Shown here: positions 1-9,004 of the stretch, piece after piece | Numbering within the stretch: position 1 is the stretch's first letter | How the letters are laid out: each line of letters begins with the position of its first letter | From: JAXLYE01 sp046351595 | GTDB taxonomy: Bacteria > Myxococcota_A > Polyangia > Palsa-1104 > JAEUJZ01 | Direction: 5' to 3' | Assembly (NCBI GenBank): GCA_046351595.1 | Contig: JAXLYE010000001.1 | Span: forward strand, 1,116,001 to 1,180,000 | Length of the DNA stretch: 64,000 nt | Notes under the pieces: model-generated | What the model was told of the DNA's origin: nothing | The model's database searches: none | What the model saw: the letters and a program-made list of their open reading frames with translations, nothing else | Made by a program: the position numbers and the translations under genes

Positions 1-1469
1 GGCGCCGGCGCCGCCTGCTCGCTCGGCTTGAGCGCCTCCAGCGCCTCGCGCAGCTCGTCTCCCGAGGCGAAGCGCTGCATCGGATCGCGCTTGAGGCAGC
101 GGTCGACGATCGCCGCGAAGCGCGGATCCACGCCCGCGGCCACCTGCGCCAGCGGCCGCGCGTCCTCCTCGCACACGACGCGCGGCAGGTCGGCCAGCGG
201 CGCCTCGATGTGCGGCGGCGCGCCCGCGCACAGCTCGAACAGCAGCGAGCCCATGGCGTAGATGTCGGTCTGCCGCGTGCCCGGCTCGCCGCGCCAGATC
301 TCGGGCGCCATGTACAGCGGCGTGCCGGCGATGCGGCTGGTGTGGAACACGGCGCTGCCCTGCGGCGTCGACTCGAAGCCGATCATGCCGAAGGCGCCCG
401 AGAGGCTGGCGAGGCCCTTGGCCGCCGACGCGGTTTCGCCCTTGTCGCCCTTCTGGGGCTTCTGGCGCGGGTTGGTCGGCGCGTTCTCGTCGGGCGGGGC
501 GCCGCTCACCGCCGGCATGGGGCGCGGCGTGACGCGGATCTTGCCGACGCTCACCGGGTTCTTGCGCGTGCCCTCGGGGCTGACCGGCACCGAGCCGGCC
601 GGCGGCGTCGCCGCCAGGTCTTCCGCTTCCGAGCGGCCCTCGAACGAATCCGCCGGCGGCAGCGGCAGCGGGATCGCGCCGACCACCACCACGAACTCCT
701 TGCCCTCGGGCCCTGAGGCGTCACGCGTGCCGCCCGCGCCGCCGCCCGCTCCCGTTCCCGTATGACGATCGACGGCGACCACCTGCGCCGCCTGCTCGAT
801 CGGGATCTGCATCGTCTCGGACGTGCCCGAGACCGGGCCGACGTGCGGCTCGGGCGCCCACAGCTCCGGGCCGCTGATGTGCGAGCGGTCGACGAACTCC
901 GCCAGGCCGAAGTCGAGCAGCTTGATCTCGCCGTCGCTGCTGAGGATCACGTTGCCGGGCTTGATGTCGCGGTGCAAGACGCCCCGCCGGTGCGCCGCGG
1001 CCAGCCCGCGCGCGAGGCCCAGCCCGATCTCGAGCGCGCGCCGCCACGGCAGCGGCTTGGGCACGGCGTCGAGGTTCTGGCCGCGCACGTACTCCGAGAC
1101 GATGAGCGGCCGGCCGTCGACCTCGCCGACGCGGTAGATGGTGACGACGTTGGGGTGCTGCAGCCGCGCCGCGGCCCGCGCCTCGTTGAGGAACTGCTCG
1201 CGGATGGCGCTGTCCGGGTTGATCGCGCTGATGAACTTGATGGCGACGGGGCGGTCGAGCAGCGTGTCGTGGCCGAGGTACACCTCGCCCATGCCGCCGC
1301 GCGACAGCGGCCACAGGAGGCGGTACTCGTCGAACTGCTTGGGCGGCGCCCAGCCGGCGCCGGTCGCACCCTCGCCGTCGACGCCGGCCAGCGCGTCTTG
1401 ACTCGAAGCGGGCCCCGGGTTCTTCTCGGGCGGCCCGGGAGGCGGAGCAGGCTCACTAGGCTGTGACAT
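1..1469 (-). CDS. Ser/Thr protein kinase with a long activation-segment insert (3' end beyond window)
   Basis: Hanks-type kinase, cytoplasmic as far as it can be read (489 codons, no stop before the window edge). After a Pro-rich N-terminus come the glycine loop (SRGGMGEVYLG), the VAIK lysine at K78, HRDIKPGN with catalytic D168, and DFG at 186-188. GTPLYMAPE ends at residue 390, so about 200 residues separate DFG from APE where about 25-30 is usual. The insert is Pro/Gly/Ala/Thr-rich, low in complexity and fully in frame. The C-lobe follows (DIYAMGSLLFELCAGAPP, then RCLKRDPMQRF). The ATG at 1469 has no clear ribosome site. Catalytic residues are intact, so activity is likely; the substrate is unknown and any C-terminal sensor domain lies outside the window. 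Confidence 0.93.
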   Translation of the reverse strand, partial: MSQPSEPAPPPGPPEKNPGPASSQDALAGVDGEGATGAGWAPPKQFDEYRLLWPLSRGGMGEVYLGHDTLLDRPVAIKFISAINPDSAIREQFLNEARAAARLQHPNVVTIYRVGEVDGRPLIVSEYVRGQNLDAVPKPLPWRRALEIGLGLARGLAAAHRRGVLHRDIKPGNVILSSDGEIKLLDFGLAEFVDRSHISGPELWAPEPHVGPVSGTSETMQIPIEQAAQVVAVDRHTGTGAGGGAGGTRDASGPEGKEFVVVVGAIPLPLPPADSFEGRSEAEDLAATPPAGSVPVSPEGTRKNPVSVGKIRVTPRPMPAVSGAPPDENAPTNPRQKPQKGDKGETASAAKGLASLSGAFGMIGFESTPQGSAVFHTSRIAGTPLYMAPEIWRGEPGTRQTDIYAMGSLLFELCAGAPPHIEAPLADLPRVVCEEDARPLAQVAAGVDPRFAAIVDRCLKRDPMQRFASGDELREALEALKPSEQAAPA

Positions 1470-1673
1470 CAGAGCTTGTGTGCGGGGGCCACAGGCTGTG
1501 CGCCGCCGCGTCGATCCGGGCTCCCCGGAGGGAACAACGAGACGGTACGGAGCGCCGCACCTCTCCCCCGGCCCCGGGCCAACTCAGCGAAGCAGACCCC
1601 ATCTAGCGTACCTTCTCACGGGGCACGCCAAGTTGCAACGGAGCCGGCAGCCAGAAGGGACCCCCCGCTCTGG

Positions 1674-1679
1674 TACACT
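1674..1679 (+). promoter_or_regulatory. Candidate -10 element (TACACT) of pspA
   Basis: TACACT ends 6 nt before the pspA ATG and no Shine-Dalgarno sequence is present. This is the spacing expected of a leaderless transcript. Inferred from sequence only. Confidence 0.5.
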
Positions 1680-1685
1680 GCCCAC

Positions 1686-2438
<753 letters not shown>

Positions 2439-2455
2439 CCTCATTCGCAAGGCCC

Positions 2456-3397
2456 TTGTCGCAGGTTCTGTCTCCAACACCTCGCCTCCCCGATGTCTCC
2501 GGCGTCTCCGCTTCGGGCGCGCGCCCGCTCGCGGGTGGCGCGGCGGGCCGGGCCGCGGTCGCACCGCCGACCGAGCGCACGCTCGGCAAGAAGCTGCGCG
2601 GCGCGGTCGGGCGTGTCGGGCGAGCCGCGGTCGCTGTGCTTGAGAGCGTGGCCACGTCGCTGCTCGGCCCCGGGCGGCTGCTCGGGGGTCGCGCCGCCGC
2701 GCCCGAGCCCTCGCCGATCGAGCGCGTGCTCTTGCACCGCGAGCAGCTCCTGTCGTGCGCCATGCAGCTGCTCGATGACGAGAGCGCGGCGCAGCAGGTG
2801 ACGCTGGAGGCGATCCAGCAGGCGCTGCGCAGCCCGATGCTGGTGCCGCTGGCCTCGGGCGCGCCGGACGCCGCGGCCGGATCCGTCGCGGGCGATGCGG
2901 CGGGCGATGCGGCGAACGTCGCATCGAACACGGCCGCCAACGCCGCGCTGGGCCGCTGGCTCGAGCGCCTGGTCATCAACCTGTCGCTGCAGCGGATCAA
3001 GGCCCTGTCGACGCTCGGCGTCGGGCTGAGCAAGACCGGCAGCAGCGAAACCTGGCCGGTGGTGCCGCGCGAGCCGGCCGAGACGCCGTCGCGCCCCGAG
3101 GAGTCGACGCAGCTCAGCCGCGCCTCGCAGGTGCTGTCGCAGCTGCCGGCCGAGACGCGCGTCGCGGTGATGCTGGTGGTGATGCAGGGCCGCCCGGTCA
3201 GCGAGGCGGCCGAGCTTTTGGGCTGCAGCGAGGTCACCTGCCGCTTCTGGCTCAGCCACGGGCGCAAGCTGCTGCGGCGGGCGCTGCAGCGCGATCTCAT
3301 CGAAGACGATCTCATGAGCCGCGAGTCGCGCGTGCTCGTCTCTCCGGGTGCGCTGCATGACCTGCGCCGAAACAAGAAGGCTGCTGCCCGCGCCTGA
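2456..3397 (+). CDS. Atypical sigma-70 (ECF-like) family sigma factor
   Basis: A 313-residue protein whose C-terminus (residues 220-280) looks like sigma region 4: LSQLPAETRVAVMLVVMQGRPVSEAAELLG followed by a helix-turn-helix and HGRKLLRRAL. Residues 91-185 resemble a diverged region 2 (LLHREQLLSCAMQLLDDESAAQQV), split by an Ala/Gly/Asp-rich stretch at 133-165. The first 80 residues are low complexity. The start is uncertain: TTG 2456 lies three bases after an AAGG, and the first in-frame ATG is over 100 codons further in. The 3' end overlaps the downstream zinc-finger anti-sigma-like gene, the usual arrangement of an ECF sigma with its regulator. It could instead be a sigma-like transcription regulator. 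Confidence 0.72.
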   Translation: MSQVLSPTPRLPDVSGVSASGARPLAGGAAGRAAVAPPTERTLGKKLRGAVGRVGRAAVAVLESVATSLLGPGRLLGGRAAAPEPSPIERVLLHREQLLSCAMQLLDDESAAQQVTLEAIQQALRSPMLVPLASGAPDAAAGSVAGDAAGDAANVASNTAANAALGRWLERLVINLSLQRIKALSTLGVGLSKTGSSETWPVVPREPAETPSRPEESTQLSRASQVLSQLPAETRVAVMLVVMQGRPVSEAAELLGCSEVTCRFWLSHGRKLLRRALQRDLIEDDLMSRESRVLVSPGALHDLRRNKKAAARA

Positions 3398-3692
3398 GCC
3401 GCAGCTCGTCGCTGCGGTCACCGAGCACCTCGCCGACTGCGCGCCCTGCCGCGCCGAGAGCGACGCCCTCAGGGAGGTCGATCGCCGCCTCGTGCGCCTC
3501 GGCCAGATCCGCACGCAGAACAGCGCGGTGGCGCTGCGCCGCCTCGAGCAGCGCCTGGGCGAGCAGCTCGGGCTGCTGCAGCCGCCGCGGCCCGCGGTCC
3601 CGGCCTCGCGCCTTTTCGTCGCCGCGGCGCTCTTGCTCGCGCTGCTCGGCCTGATGGCGCTGGGCGCCTTCTGGATCGCGCGCCTGCGCTAG
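3357..3692 (+). CDS. Zinc-finger anti-sigma factor, single-pass membrane protein
   Basis: A 111-residue protein with the HxxxCxxC signature of zinc-binding anti-sigma factors (H24, C28, C31, with C3 as a further likely ligand), a helical middle, and one transmembrane helix near residues 85-107 (LFVAAALLLALLGLMALGAFWI) followed by only a few residues outside. It would hold the upstream sigma-like protein at the membrane. The gene starts inside the sigma gene (41-bp overlap from ATG 3357; a GTG at 3348 is possible), suggesting coupled translation. The very short periplasmic tail leaves little room for a sensor domain, so a partner may be needed. Confidence 0.8.
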   Translation: MTCAETRRLLPAPEPQLVAAVTEHLADCAPCRAESDALREVDRRLVRLGQIRTQNSAVALRRLEQRLGEQLGLLQPPRPAVPASRLFVAAALLLALLGLMALGAFWIARLR

Positions 3693-3703
3693 CCGCGCCG
3701 CCC

Positions 3704-3724
3704 GCCGTCCGCCGTCCGCCGTCC
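3704..3724. repeat. Three tandem GCCGTCC heptamers between convergent genes
   Basis: GCCGTCC occurs three times without spacing between the ends of the anti-sigma gene and the convergent hydrolase gene. No function is evident; it may be a slippage-derived spacer. Confidence 0.85.
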
Positions 3725-3746
3725 TTCGCCCGTCGCGCGGCGGCGG

Positions 3747-4904
3747 CTACAGCCCGCGCAGGAAGTCGAGCACCGCCGCGCGCGTCAGCTGCTCGCCGAT
3801 GCCGCCGGAGCGGACGTCGAAGCCGTGGTCGGCGTCGGGGATGCCGAGCAGCCGCGCGGTGTGCCGCCCCGCCTCCAGCGCGTCGTAGAGCTTCTTGGAG
3901 TGCTCGATCCGCACCAGCAGGTCGGCCTGCCCGTGCACGAGCAGCGTCGGCGGCAGGCGGCGGCCGGCGCGGGCCCAGCGCACGGGGCTGGCCGCCTCAT
4001 ACAGCGGCTTGACCTGCTCGGGCGAGCCGCCCAAAAGCTTGCCCAGCGCGTCGCGCGCGTCGAGCAGATCCGGACTTGGCGGCTCTTTATACGTGCCCTC
4101 CAGATCGATCAGCGGGTAGACGGCGACGACGCCCTGCACCGGCTGCTCGGGCACCGCGCACGAAGGCGGCAGCGCCTCGGCCCCGCTCACGCCCATCGAG
4201 TAGCCGGCGATCAGCGCCAGGTGCCCGCCGGCCGAGCGCCCGAGCAGCACCACCCGCTTCGGATCGACGTTGAGCCGCGCCGCCTCGCCGCGCAGCCGCC
4301 CGAGCAGGCACTTCACGTCGGCGACCGGCGCCGGGAAGCGGTGCGCGGGCGCCAGCCGGTAGCGGAGGTCGGCGACCGACCACCCCGCCGCGGCCAGCGC
4401 GCGCGAGGCGTGCGCGACCTCGCCCTTGTCGCCGCGCTGCCAGCTGCCGCCGTGCAGCACGACGAGGAGCGGCCGCGGCCCGGCGCCCTGGCCCGGATAC
4501 AGGTCCAGCGCCAGGTCCGGCCGCGACGGCTCCAGCACCAGATCGCGCTGCACCACGACCTCGCGGCCGAGCCGCGTGCCGGTCGCGTACTCCATAAGCG
4601 AGAAGCCGCCGTGCACCGTCCCGAACATCGGCCACGCGCCGAGGAGCGGCACAAACCCCCACACCGCCGCGCCCAGCCCCACGCCGCGCATCCACGACCG
4701 CGGCCCGATCACGAACAGGAGCGCCCCCAGCGGCACCGCGAACAGCCACGTCTCGCGCGCGATCAGGCGCACCACCCACAGCCCGAAGGCCGGCATCGGC
4801 AAGAGCGCCGCCACCAGCTGGACGAGCAGCAAGCTCGCAAGAGCCCACGACACGCCGAGCCGCAGCCGGCTCCCCAAGGTCCCCGAGATCCCCGCGCTCC
4901 CCAT
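3747..4904 (-). CDS. Membrane-anchored alpha/beta hydrolase (carboxylesterase, HSL/BD-FAE-like)
   Basis: A 385-residue protein. The first about 110 residues hold three predicted membrane helices. An esterase domain follows, with the oxyanion motif HGGSW (H151), nucleophile GRSAG (S224), an acid in HGQADLLVRIEH and the catalytic His in DADHGFD. This is the layout of the bacterial hormone-sensitive-lipase/carboxylesterase group; the substrate is unknown. The gene is monocistronic, convergent with the anti-sigma gene and divergent from the WbsX-like gene across 73 bp. ATG 4904 has TACGCT 6 nt upstream and no ribosome site. Confidence 0.88.
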   Translation of the reverse strand: MGSAGISGTLGSRLRLGVSWALASLLLVQLVAALLPMPAFGLWVVRLIARETWLFAVPLGALLFVIGPRSWMRGVGLGAAVWGFVPLLGAWPMFGTVHGGFSLMEYATGTRLGREVVVQRDLVLEPSRPDLALDLYPGQGAGPRPLLVVLHGGSWQRGDKGEVAHASRALAAAGWSVADLRYRLAPAHRFPAPVADVKCLLGRLRGEAARLNVDPKRVVLLGRSAGGHLALIAGYSMGVSGAEALPPSCAVPEQPVQGVVAVYPLIDLEGTYKEPPSPDLLDARDALGKLLGGSPEQVKPLYEAASPVRWARAGRRLPPTLLVHGQADLLVRIEHSKKLYDALEAGRHTARLLGIPDADHGFDVRSGGIGEQLTRAAVLDFLRGL

Positions 4905-4910
4905 TCCAAA

Positions 4911-4916
4911 AGCGTA
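4911..4916 (-). promoter_or_regulatory. Candidate -10 element (TACGCT) of the hydrolase gene
   Basis: TACGCT read on the minus strand ends 6 nt before the ATG at 4904, matching the leaderless spacing seen at other genes here. Confidence 0.5.
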
Positions 4917-4977
4917 TCAGCGCATATCGGGCCGCGGCAAAGCCGCGCGCCTGCGCCGTGGCATAGTCGGCGGCCGC

Positions 4978-6105
4978 ATGCAGATCGCCGCCTACGTCTA
5001 CCCCGGCTGGCACCCCATCCCCGAGCGCGACGAGAGCTTCCACAAGGGCTTCACCGAGTGGGAGCTGGTCCGCGACTGCCGCCCGCGCTTTTCCGGTCAC
5101 ACCCAGCCGCGGCGGCCGCTGCTCGGCGAGTACGACGACCGCGACCCGCTCGAGGTCGGCCGCCGCGTCGCGCTCGCCGCCGCCCACGGGGTCGGCCCGC
5201 TCGTCTACGGCGTCTTCTGGTGCCGCGGCAAGCGCGTGTTCGAGGAAGCGCTCGACCGCGGCTTCCTCGGCTCGGCGATCGGTCAGCGGCACCCCTTCGC
5301 GGTCATGTGGGCCAACCGCATGCCGCGCCGCGTGCTGCCGGTGCGCCGGCCCGACCTGCCGGTCATCGACGAGGCGCGCCGCGTGCCCTCGGACGTCGAG
5401 GACTTCGTGCGCTTCATCCGCCACCTCGGTGAGCGCTACTTCTGCCGGGACAACTACCTGCGCCTGGGCGGCCGCTCGTACTTCTCGATCTTCGACACGT
5501 CGTTCTTCCTGCGCGAGCTCGGGCTCGCGCACGCGGCCGAGGCGATCCGCGCGGCCCGCGCCGAGCTGCGCGAGAGCGGCCTGCCCGACCTGCACCTCGC
5601 CGCCATCGAGCCCGGCGGCGACGTCATCGGCCACCTGCGCGAGCTCGGCTTCGACAGCGTCACGCACTACGTCTACCTGCCCGAGTGGAAGGGGCCGCTG
5701 TTGCAGGACTACGACGAGCTCGCGCGCCGCCGCGCCGGCGAGTGGGAGCGCTGGGCGCGCGCCTCCGGCCTGCCTTACATGCCGTCGGTGTCGCCGGGCT
5801 GGGACGCCTCGCCGCGCGGCGCCGACTTCGGCCCCGAGCGCCCCGACAAGTACCCCTGGTCCCCGGTCGTCACCGGCGAGCACCCCGCGCGCTTCCACGA
5901 CGCCCTGCGCCGCGCCGTGCGCTTCGCCCGCGCCGCGCGCTTCGCCCACGCCGCGCCGGGCCCCGGCACAGCCAGCAGCAGCGACGGCGACGAGCCGCTG
6001 GTCTTCGTCTCCTCGCTCAACGAGTGGAGCGAGGGCCACTACCTCGAGCCCGACGAGCGCTTCGGCACCGGCTGGCTCGAGGCGGTGCGCGACGCCCGGC
6101 CCTGA
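4978..6105 (+). CDS. WbsX-like / GH99-like glycan-processing protein
   Basis: A 375-residue protein with the start and end signatures of the WbsX family (GH99-like fold): AAYVYPGWHPIPERD with HKGFTEWELV near the N-terminus and FVSSLNEWSEGHYLEPDERFGTGWLEAVR at the C-terminus. Members are often found in O-antigen and polysaccharide clusters, but this copy is alone, with no other glycan genes beside it. No signal peptide, so probably cytoplasmic. The ATG at 4978 begins the conserved block although the frame is open for 180 codons upstream. A CATAGT hexamer lies 10 nt before it. Whether it hydrolyses or transfers sugars cannot be told from sequence. Confidence 0.82.
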   Translation: MQIAAYVYPGWHPIPERDESFHKGFTEWELVRDCRPRFSGHTQPRRPLLGEYDDRDPLEVGRRVALAAAHGVGPLVYGVFWCRGKRVFEEALDRGFLGSAIGQRHPFAVMWANRMPRRVLPVRRPDLPVIDEARRVPSDVEDFVRFIRHLGERYFCRDNYLRLGGRSYFSIFDTSFFLRELGLAHAAEAIRAARAELRESGLPDLHLAAIEPGGDVIGHLRELGFDSVTHYVYLPEWKGPLLQDYDELARRRAGEWERWARASGLPYMPSVSPGWDASPRGADFGPERPDKYPWSPVVTGEHPARFHDALRRAVRFARAARFAHAAPGPGTASSSDGDEPLVFVSSLNEWSEGHYLEPDERFGTGWLEAVRDARP

Positions 6106-6124
6106 CGGGGCGCCGCCGCGCAGG

Positions 6125-6739
6125 TCACTTCCGGCGCTGCAGCCGGCGCCGCAGCCGGGCCGTGCGCTCGGTCGGGACCGAGTTCGGCCCGTCCATCCAC
6201 TCCAGCTCCTCCAGCGTGAAGGCGCTGAGCACCGGGCGCGCGACAAAGCCGTGGCGCACCAGCCCGCCGTCCGCGGCGACCGCCAGCAGCGCCCGGCCCA
6301 TCGCGTCGAGGATGCCGTCCAGCGGGTAGGGCTCCTGGACCAGCGAGCGGCGCGAGGCCGCGTCCTTCTCGTGGAAGCTCGTCACGATGCGCCGGGTCGT
6401 GGCGACAAATGGCGGCTGCGGCGTGCCGGCGCGCGCCTCGAAGCGCGCCAGCGCCCACTGCTCGACGTGGACCTCGCGGAGCTCCTGCCGCGAGCCGGCG
6501 ACATGGACGTGCAGCTCGCCGGCGTGCGCAAGGTCGGCGCCGCCGTGGGCGATCACGAACTCGAGGGCCAGCGCGTGGAAGCGCGGCCCCACGCCCGCGC
6601 CCGACCCCGAGCCCGCGCCCGGCACCTCGTCCAGCGCCGGCAACAGGGCGCGCACGAACGCCGCGGTTTCGGCCTCGACCGCGGTCAGCAGGCGCGGCAC
6701 GTCCTCAGAACGGAGCGGGGTCAACGGGCTATCCGGCAT
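6125..6739 (-). CDS. Conserved-looking protein of unknown function
   Basis: A 204-residue soluble protein that I do not recognise. It has a Ser/Gly-rich linker near residue 45 (GAGSGSGAGVG), several His and Trp residues in the middle (HVHVAGSRQELREVHVEQWAL), the segment TFTLEELEWMDGP-like near the end and a basic C-terminus (RTARLRRRLQRRK). ATG 6739 is preceded by GAGG; a GTG at 6757 is an alternative. TAACCT at 6770-6775 would give a short leader containing that GAGG. It converges with the WbsX-like gene (19-bp gap) and is divergent from slyD. Confidence 0.68.
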   Translation of the reverse strand: MPDSPLTPLRSEDVPRLLTAVEAETAAFVRALLPALDEVPGAGSGSGAGVGPRFHALALEFVIAHGGADLAHAGELHVHVAGSRQELREVHVEQWALARFEARAGTPQPPFVATTRRIVTSFHEKDAASRRSLVQEPYPLDGILDAMGRALLAVAADGGLVRHGFVARPVLSAFTLEELEWMDGPNSVPTERTARLRRRLQRRK

Positions 6740-6807
6740 GGTCCTCGCTTTGAGCACGCCGCCACGCGCAGGTTACAACGGCCGCGCCGACGGCCGCGGG
6801 CTCGTGG

Positions 6808-6813
6808 TACGCT
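6808..6813 (+). promoter_or_regulatory. Candidate -10 element (TACGCT) of slyD
   Basis: TACGCT lies 14 nt before the slyD ATG, with GAGG directly after it as a weak ribosome site, giving a very short leader. Confidence 0.35.
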
Positions 6814-6827
6814 GAGGTCGGTGCATC

Positions 6828-7316
6828 ATGAAAATCGCGTCGGGTCATAAGGTTCGCATCGAGTTCGAGCTCAAGGTCAAGGGCGGCGAGGTCATCGAGC
6901 GCTCCACGGTCGAGTACGTGCAGGGCGAGGGCAAGATCCTGCCGGCCCTGGAGAAGCGCCTCGACGGGATGAGCCTGGGCGAGGAGAAGTCCGGCGAGAT
7001 CCCGGCGAGCGAGGCCATCACCGAGGAGTCGCTGCCGACCAAGGACGTCTCGCGCAGCGAGTTCCCCAAGGAGGCCAAGCTCGAGGTCGGCCAGGTCTTC
7101 GAGGCCAAGGGCCCGCAGGGGCCGGTCAGCTTCAAGCTGGTCAAGGTCGGCGGCGACCAGGTGACCATCCGCTTTTTGCACCCGCTCATCGGCAAGGACC
7201 TGTCGTTCAAGGTCAAGGTGCTGATGATCGAGGACCCCAAGGCCAAGCGGCGCGCCGTCGCGGTGCCGCCGCCCCCGGCCGCGGCGCTCGGCATCGACGA
7301 TCTCAAAGAGGGCTAG
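6828..7316 (+). CDS. slyD: SlyD-type FKBP peptidyl-prolyl isomerase
   Basis: A 162-residue protein with the split FKBP domain of the SlyD group. KVRIEFELKVKGGEVIERST and VEYVQGEGKILPALEKRLDGMSLGEEKSGEIPASEA form the first half; the insert-in-flap region follows (SEFPKEAKLEVGQVFEAKGPQG), and VTIRFLHPLIGKDLSFKVKVLMIED closes it. The family isomerises Xaa-Pro bonds and acts as a chaperone in the cytoplasm. The histidine/cysteine-rich metal-binding tail of E. coli SlyD is absent; the C-terminus is instead short and Pro/Ala-rich. Monocistronic. Confidence 0.9.
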   Translation: MKIASGHKVRIEFELKVKGGEVIERSTVEYVQGEGKILPALEKRLDGMSLGEEKSGEIPASEAITEESLPTKDVSRSEFPKEAKLEVGQVFEAKGPQGPVSFKLVKVGGDQVTIRFLHPLIGKDLSFKVKVLMIEDPKAKRRAVAVPPPPAAALGIDDLKEG

Positions 7317-7470
7317 ACCGCGCCCCCGATCAAACCTTAGGTTCAGCGATAGGCGCGGGTGACGCCGGAGCCAGGGCTCCCGACGCGCCAGCGGCGCAGT
7401 GGCCCAGGAAGTAGACGGCGGCAGGACCCGCGCCGTTCCGTATTTCGTGCGGGGCACGGTTCAGCGCCGG

Positions 7471-8880
7471 CTAGCGCCGCTCGACCCGGACGCGCAGCCC
7501 GCCCTTGGGCCGCAGCGTCACCGACGTCACGAGCTCAAGCCGCTGCGGCTCGCGCACGAGGAAGCGGAAGCGCTGCGCCCACGTCGCCAGCACCAGCACC
7601 GCCTCGGTCATCGCGAAGCTGTGGCCGATGCACATGCGCTGGCCGGCGCCGAAGGGCAGGTAGGCGCAGCGCGGCAGCCGCCGGCGCAGTCCCTCGCCGC
7701 CCGCGCCGGGCGCACCGCCCGCGCCGACTTGGCCCTCGCCCTCGAGCCAGCGCTCGGGACGGAAGCGCAGCGGCTCGGGGAACCAGCGCGGGTCGCGGTG
7801 CATGACCCAGGGCGACAGCCACACCGTCTGCCCGGGTCGCAGCGTCACGCCGCCGAGCGCGACCGGGCTGCGCACGCTGCGGCCCAGGCTCCAGGCCGGC
7901 GGGTACAGGCGCAGGCCCTCCAGCACCACCGCCTCGGTGAAGCGCAGCCGCGCGAGGTCCTCGGGCTCGGGCGGGCGATCGCCCAGCACAGCGCGCAGCT
8001 CGGCGTGCAGCGCCGCCTCGGCCTCGGGGTGCCGCGACAGGAGCAGCAGCGAGAAGGTCAGCGCCAGCGCCGTCGTCTCGTGCCCGGCCAAAAACAGCGT
8101 CACCACCTCGTCGCGCACCTGCTCGTCGCTCATGCGGCTGCCGTCCTCGTCGCGCGCGGCCAGCAGCAGCCCGAGCAGGTCGTCGCCCGAGCAGGTGCGG
8201 CGCTGCTCGATCAGCGCGTAGAGCACGCGGTCCAGGGCGCGGACCTGCTCGGCGAAGCGACGGCTGGAGGGCCAGATCGGCAGCCGCATCAGCCGCGGCA
8301 GCGCCATGAGGAGCTTGCTCGCGTAGCGCGCGGTGATCACCTCCATCGCCGCGGTCACCGTCGGGATGTGGGCGCTGACGTCGGCCGAGAACAGGGCGCG
8401 CGCGACGAGGTCGAGCGAGAGCTCCATGAAGCGCGCGTGCACGTCGAGCTCCTCGCCGACCGGCAGCGCGTCCGCGAAGTGGCGCGCGCGCTCGGCCATC
8501 ATGCGGCCGTAGACCTGGATGCGGTCGCGGTGGAACGCCGGCTGCGACAGCCGCCGCTGGCGCAGCCAGAAGTCGCCCTCGCTGGTCAGGAGCCCCTGGC
8601 CCAAGAGCTCGCGCAGGCTCAACAGGAACACGTCGCGGCCGAAGCTCCTGGCCGAGGTCACCAGCACCTGCTCGACGAGCTCGGGGTCGGTGCACTGGAA
8701 CACGTCGAGGCCGGCCAGCCGCACGTGCACGAAGTCGCCGGTCCGGTGCAGCGCCTCCATGTAGCGCAGCGGGTCGCGCATGAACGACAGCGCGTCCCCG
8801 ACGAGCGGCAGGCCGCGCGGGCCTTCGCTGAGGGCGGCGCGGGCGGACGAAGCGGCGGAGCCATCCGGGTGCGGTCGCAT
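7471..8880 (-). CDS. Cytochrome P450
   Basis: A 469-residue soluble P450. The heme-ligand loop is FGAGQRMCIG with Cys417, the oxygen-activation I helix is AGHETT (about 265-270), the K-helix ExxR is EGLR, and PERW and a proline-rich N-terminus (GPRGLPLVGD) are present. It resembles class II-like bacterial P450s of the CYP4/CYP102-like clan. No redox partner is adjacent, so electrons must come from elsewhere. An Ala/Gly insertion (GQVGAGGAPGAGGEG) precedes the heme loop. ATG 8880 was chosen at the start of the conserved region; TAAAGT lies 7 nt upstream. Substrate unknown. Confidence 0.95.
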   Translation of the reverse strand: MRPHPDGSAASSARAALSEGPRGLPLVGDALSFMRDPLRYMEALHRTGDFVHVRLAGLDVFQCTDPELVEQVLVTSARSFGRDVFLLSLRELLGQGLLTSEGDFWLRQRRLSQPAFHRDRIQVYGRMMAERARHFADALPVGEELDVHARFMELSLDLVARALFSADVSAHIPTVTAAMEVITARYASKLLMALPRLMRLPIWPSSRRFAEQVRALDRVLYALIEQRRTCSGDDLLGLLLAARDEDGSRMSDEQVRDEVVTLFLAGHETTALALTFSLLLLSRHPEAEAALHAELRAVLGDRPPEPEDLARLRFTEAVVLEGLRLYPPAWSLGRSVRSPVALGGVTLRPGQTVWLSPWVMHRDPRWFPEPLRFRPERWLEGEGQVGAGGAPGAGGEGLRRRLPRCAYLPFGAGQRMCIGHSFAMTEAVLVLATWAQRFRFLVREPQRLELVTSVTLRPKGGLRVRVERR

Positions 8881-8887
8881 GGCCGCG

Positions 8888-8893
8888 ACTTTA
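8888..8893 (-). promoter_or_regulatory. Candidate -10 element (TAAAGT) of the P450 gene
   Basis: TAAAGT on the minus strand ends 7 nt before the P450 ATG, without a ribosome site between. A palindromic GTATAC lies a little further upstream near 8903-8908. Confidence 0.45.
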
Positions 8894-8990
8894 CCCCCCT
8901 GCGTATACGATGCACGGCCGCCGCGCCTGGGGCCGACCGGCCTGCCGCGTGCCCGGCCCGCTCGTGCTTCCCAGGCCGCGCCGCATCCGC

Positions 8991-8996
8991 TAGCCT
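8991..8996 (+). promoter_or_regulatory. Candidate -10 element (TAGCCT) of the acetyltransferase gene
   Basis: TAGCCT ends 8 nt before the GTG start at 9005 and no ribosome site is present, fitting a leaderless transcript. Confidence 0.5.
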
Positions 8997-9004
8997 GCGC
9001 CGCC

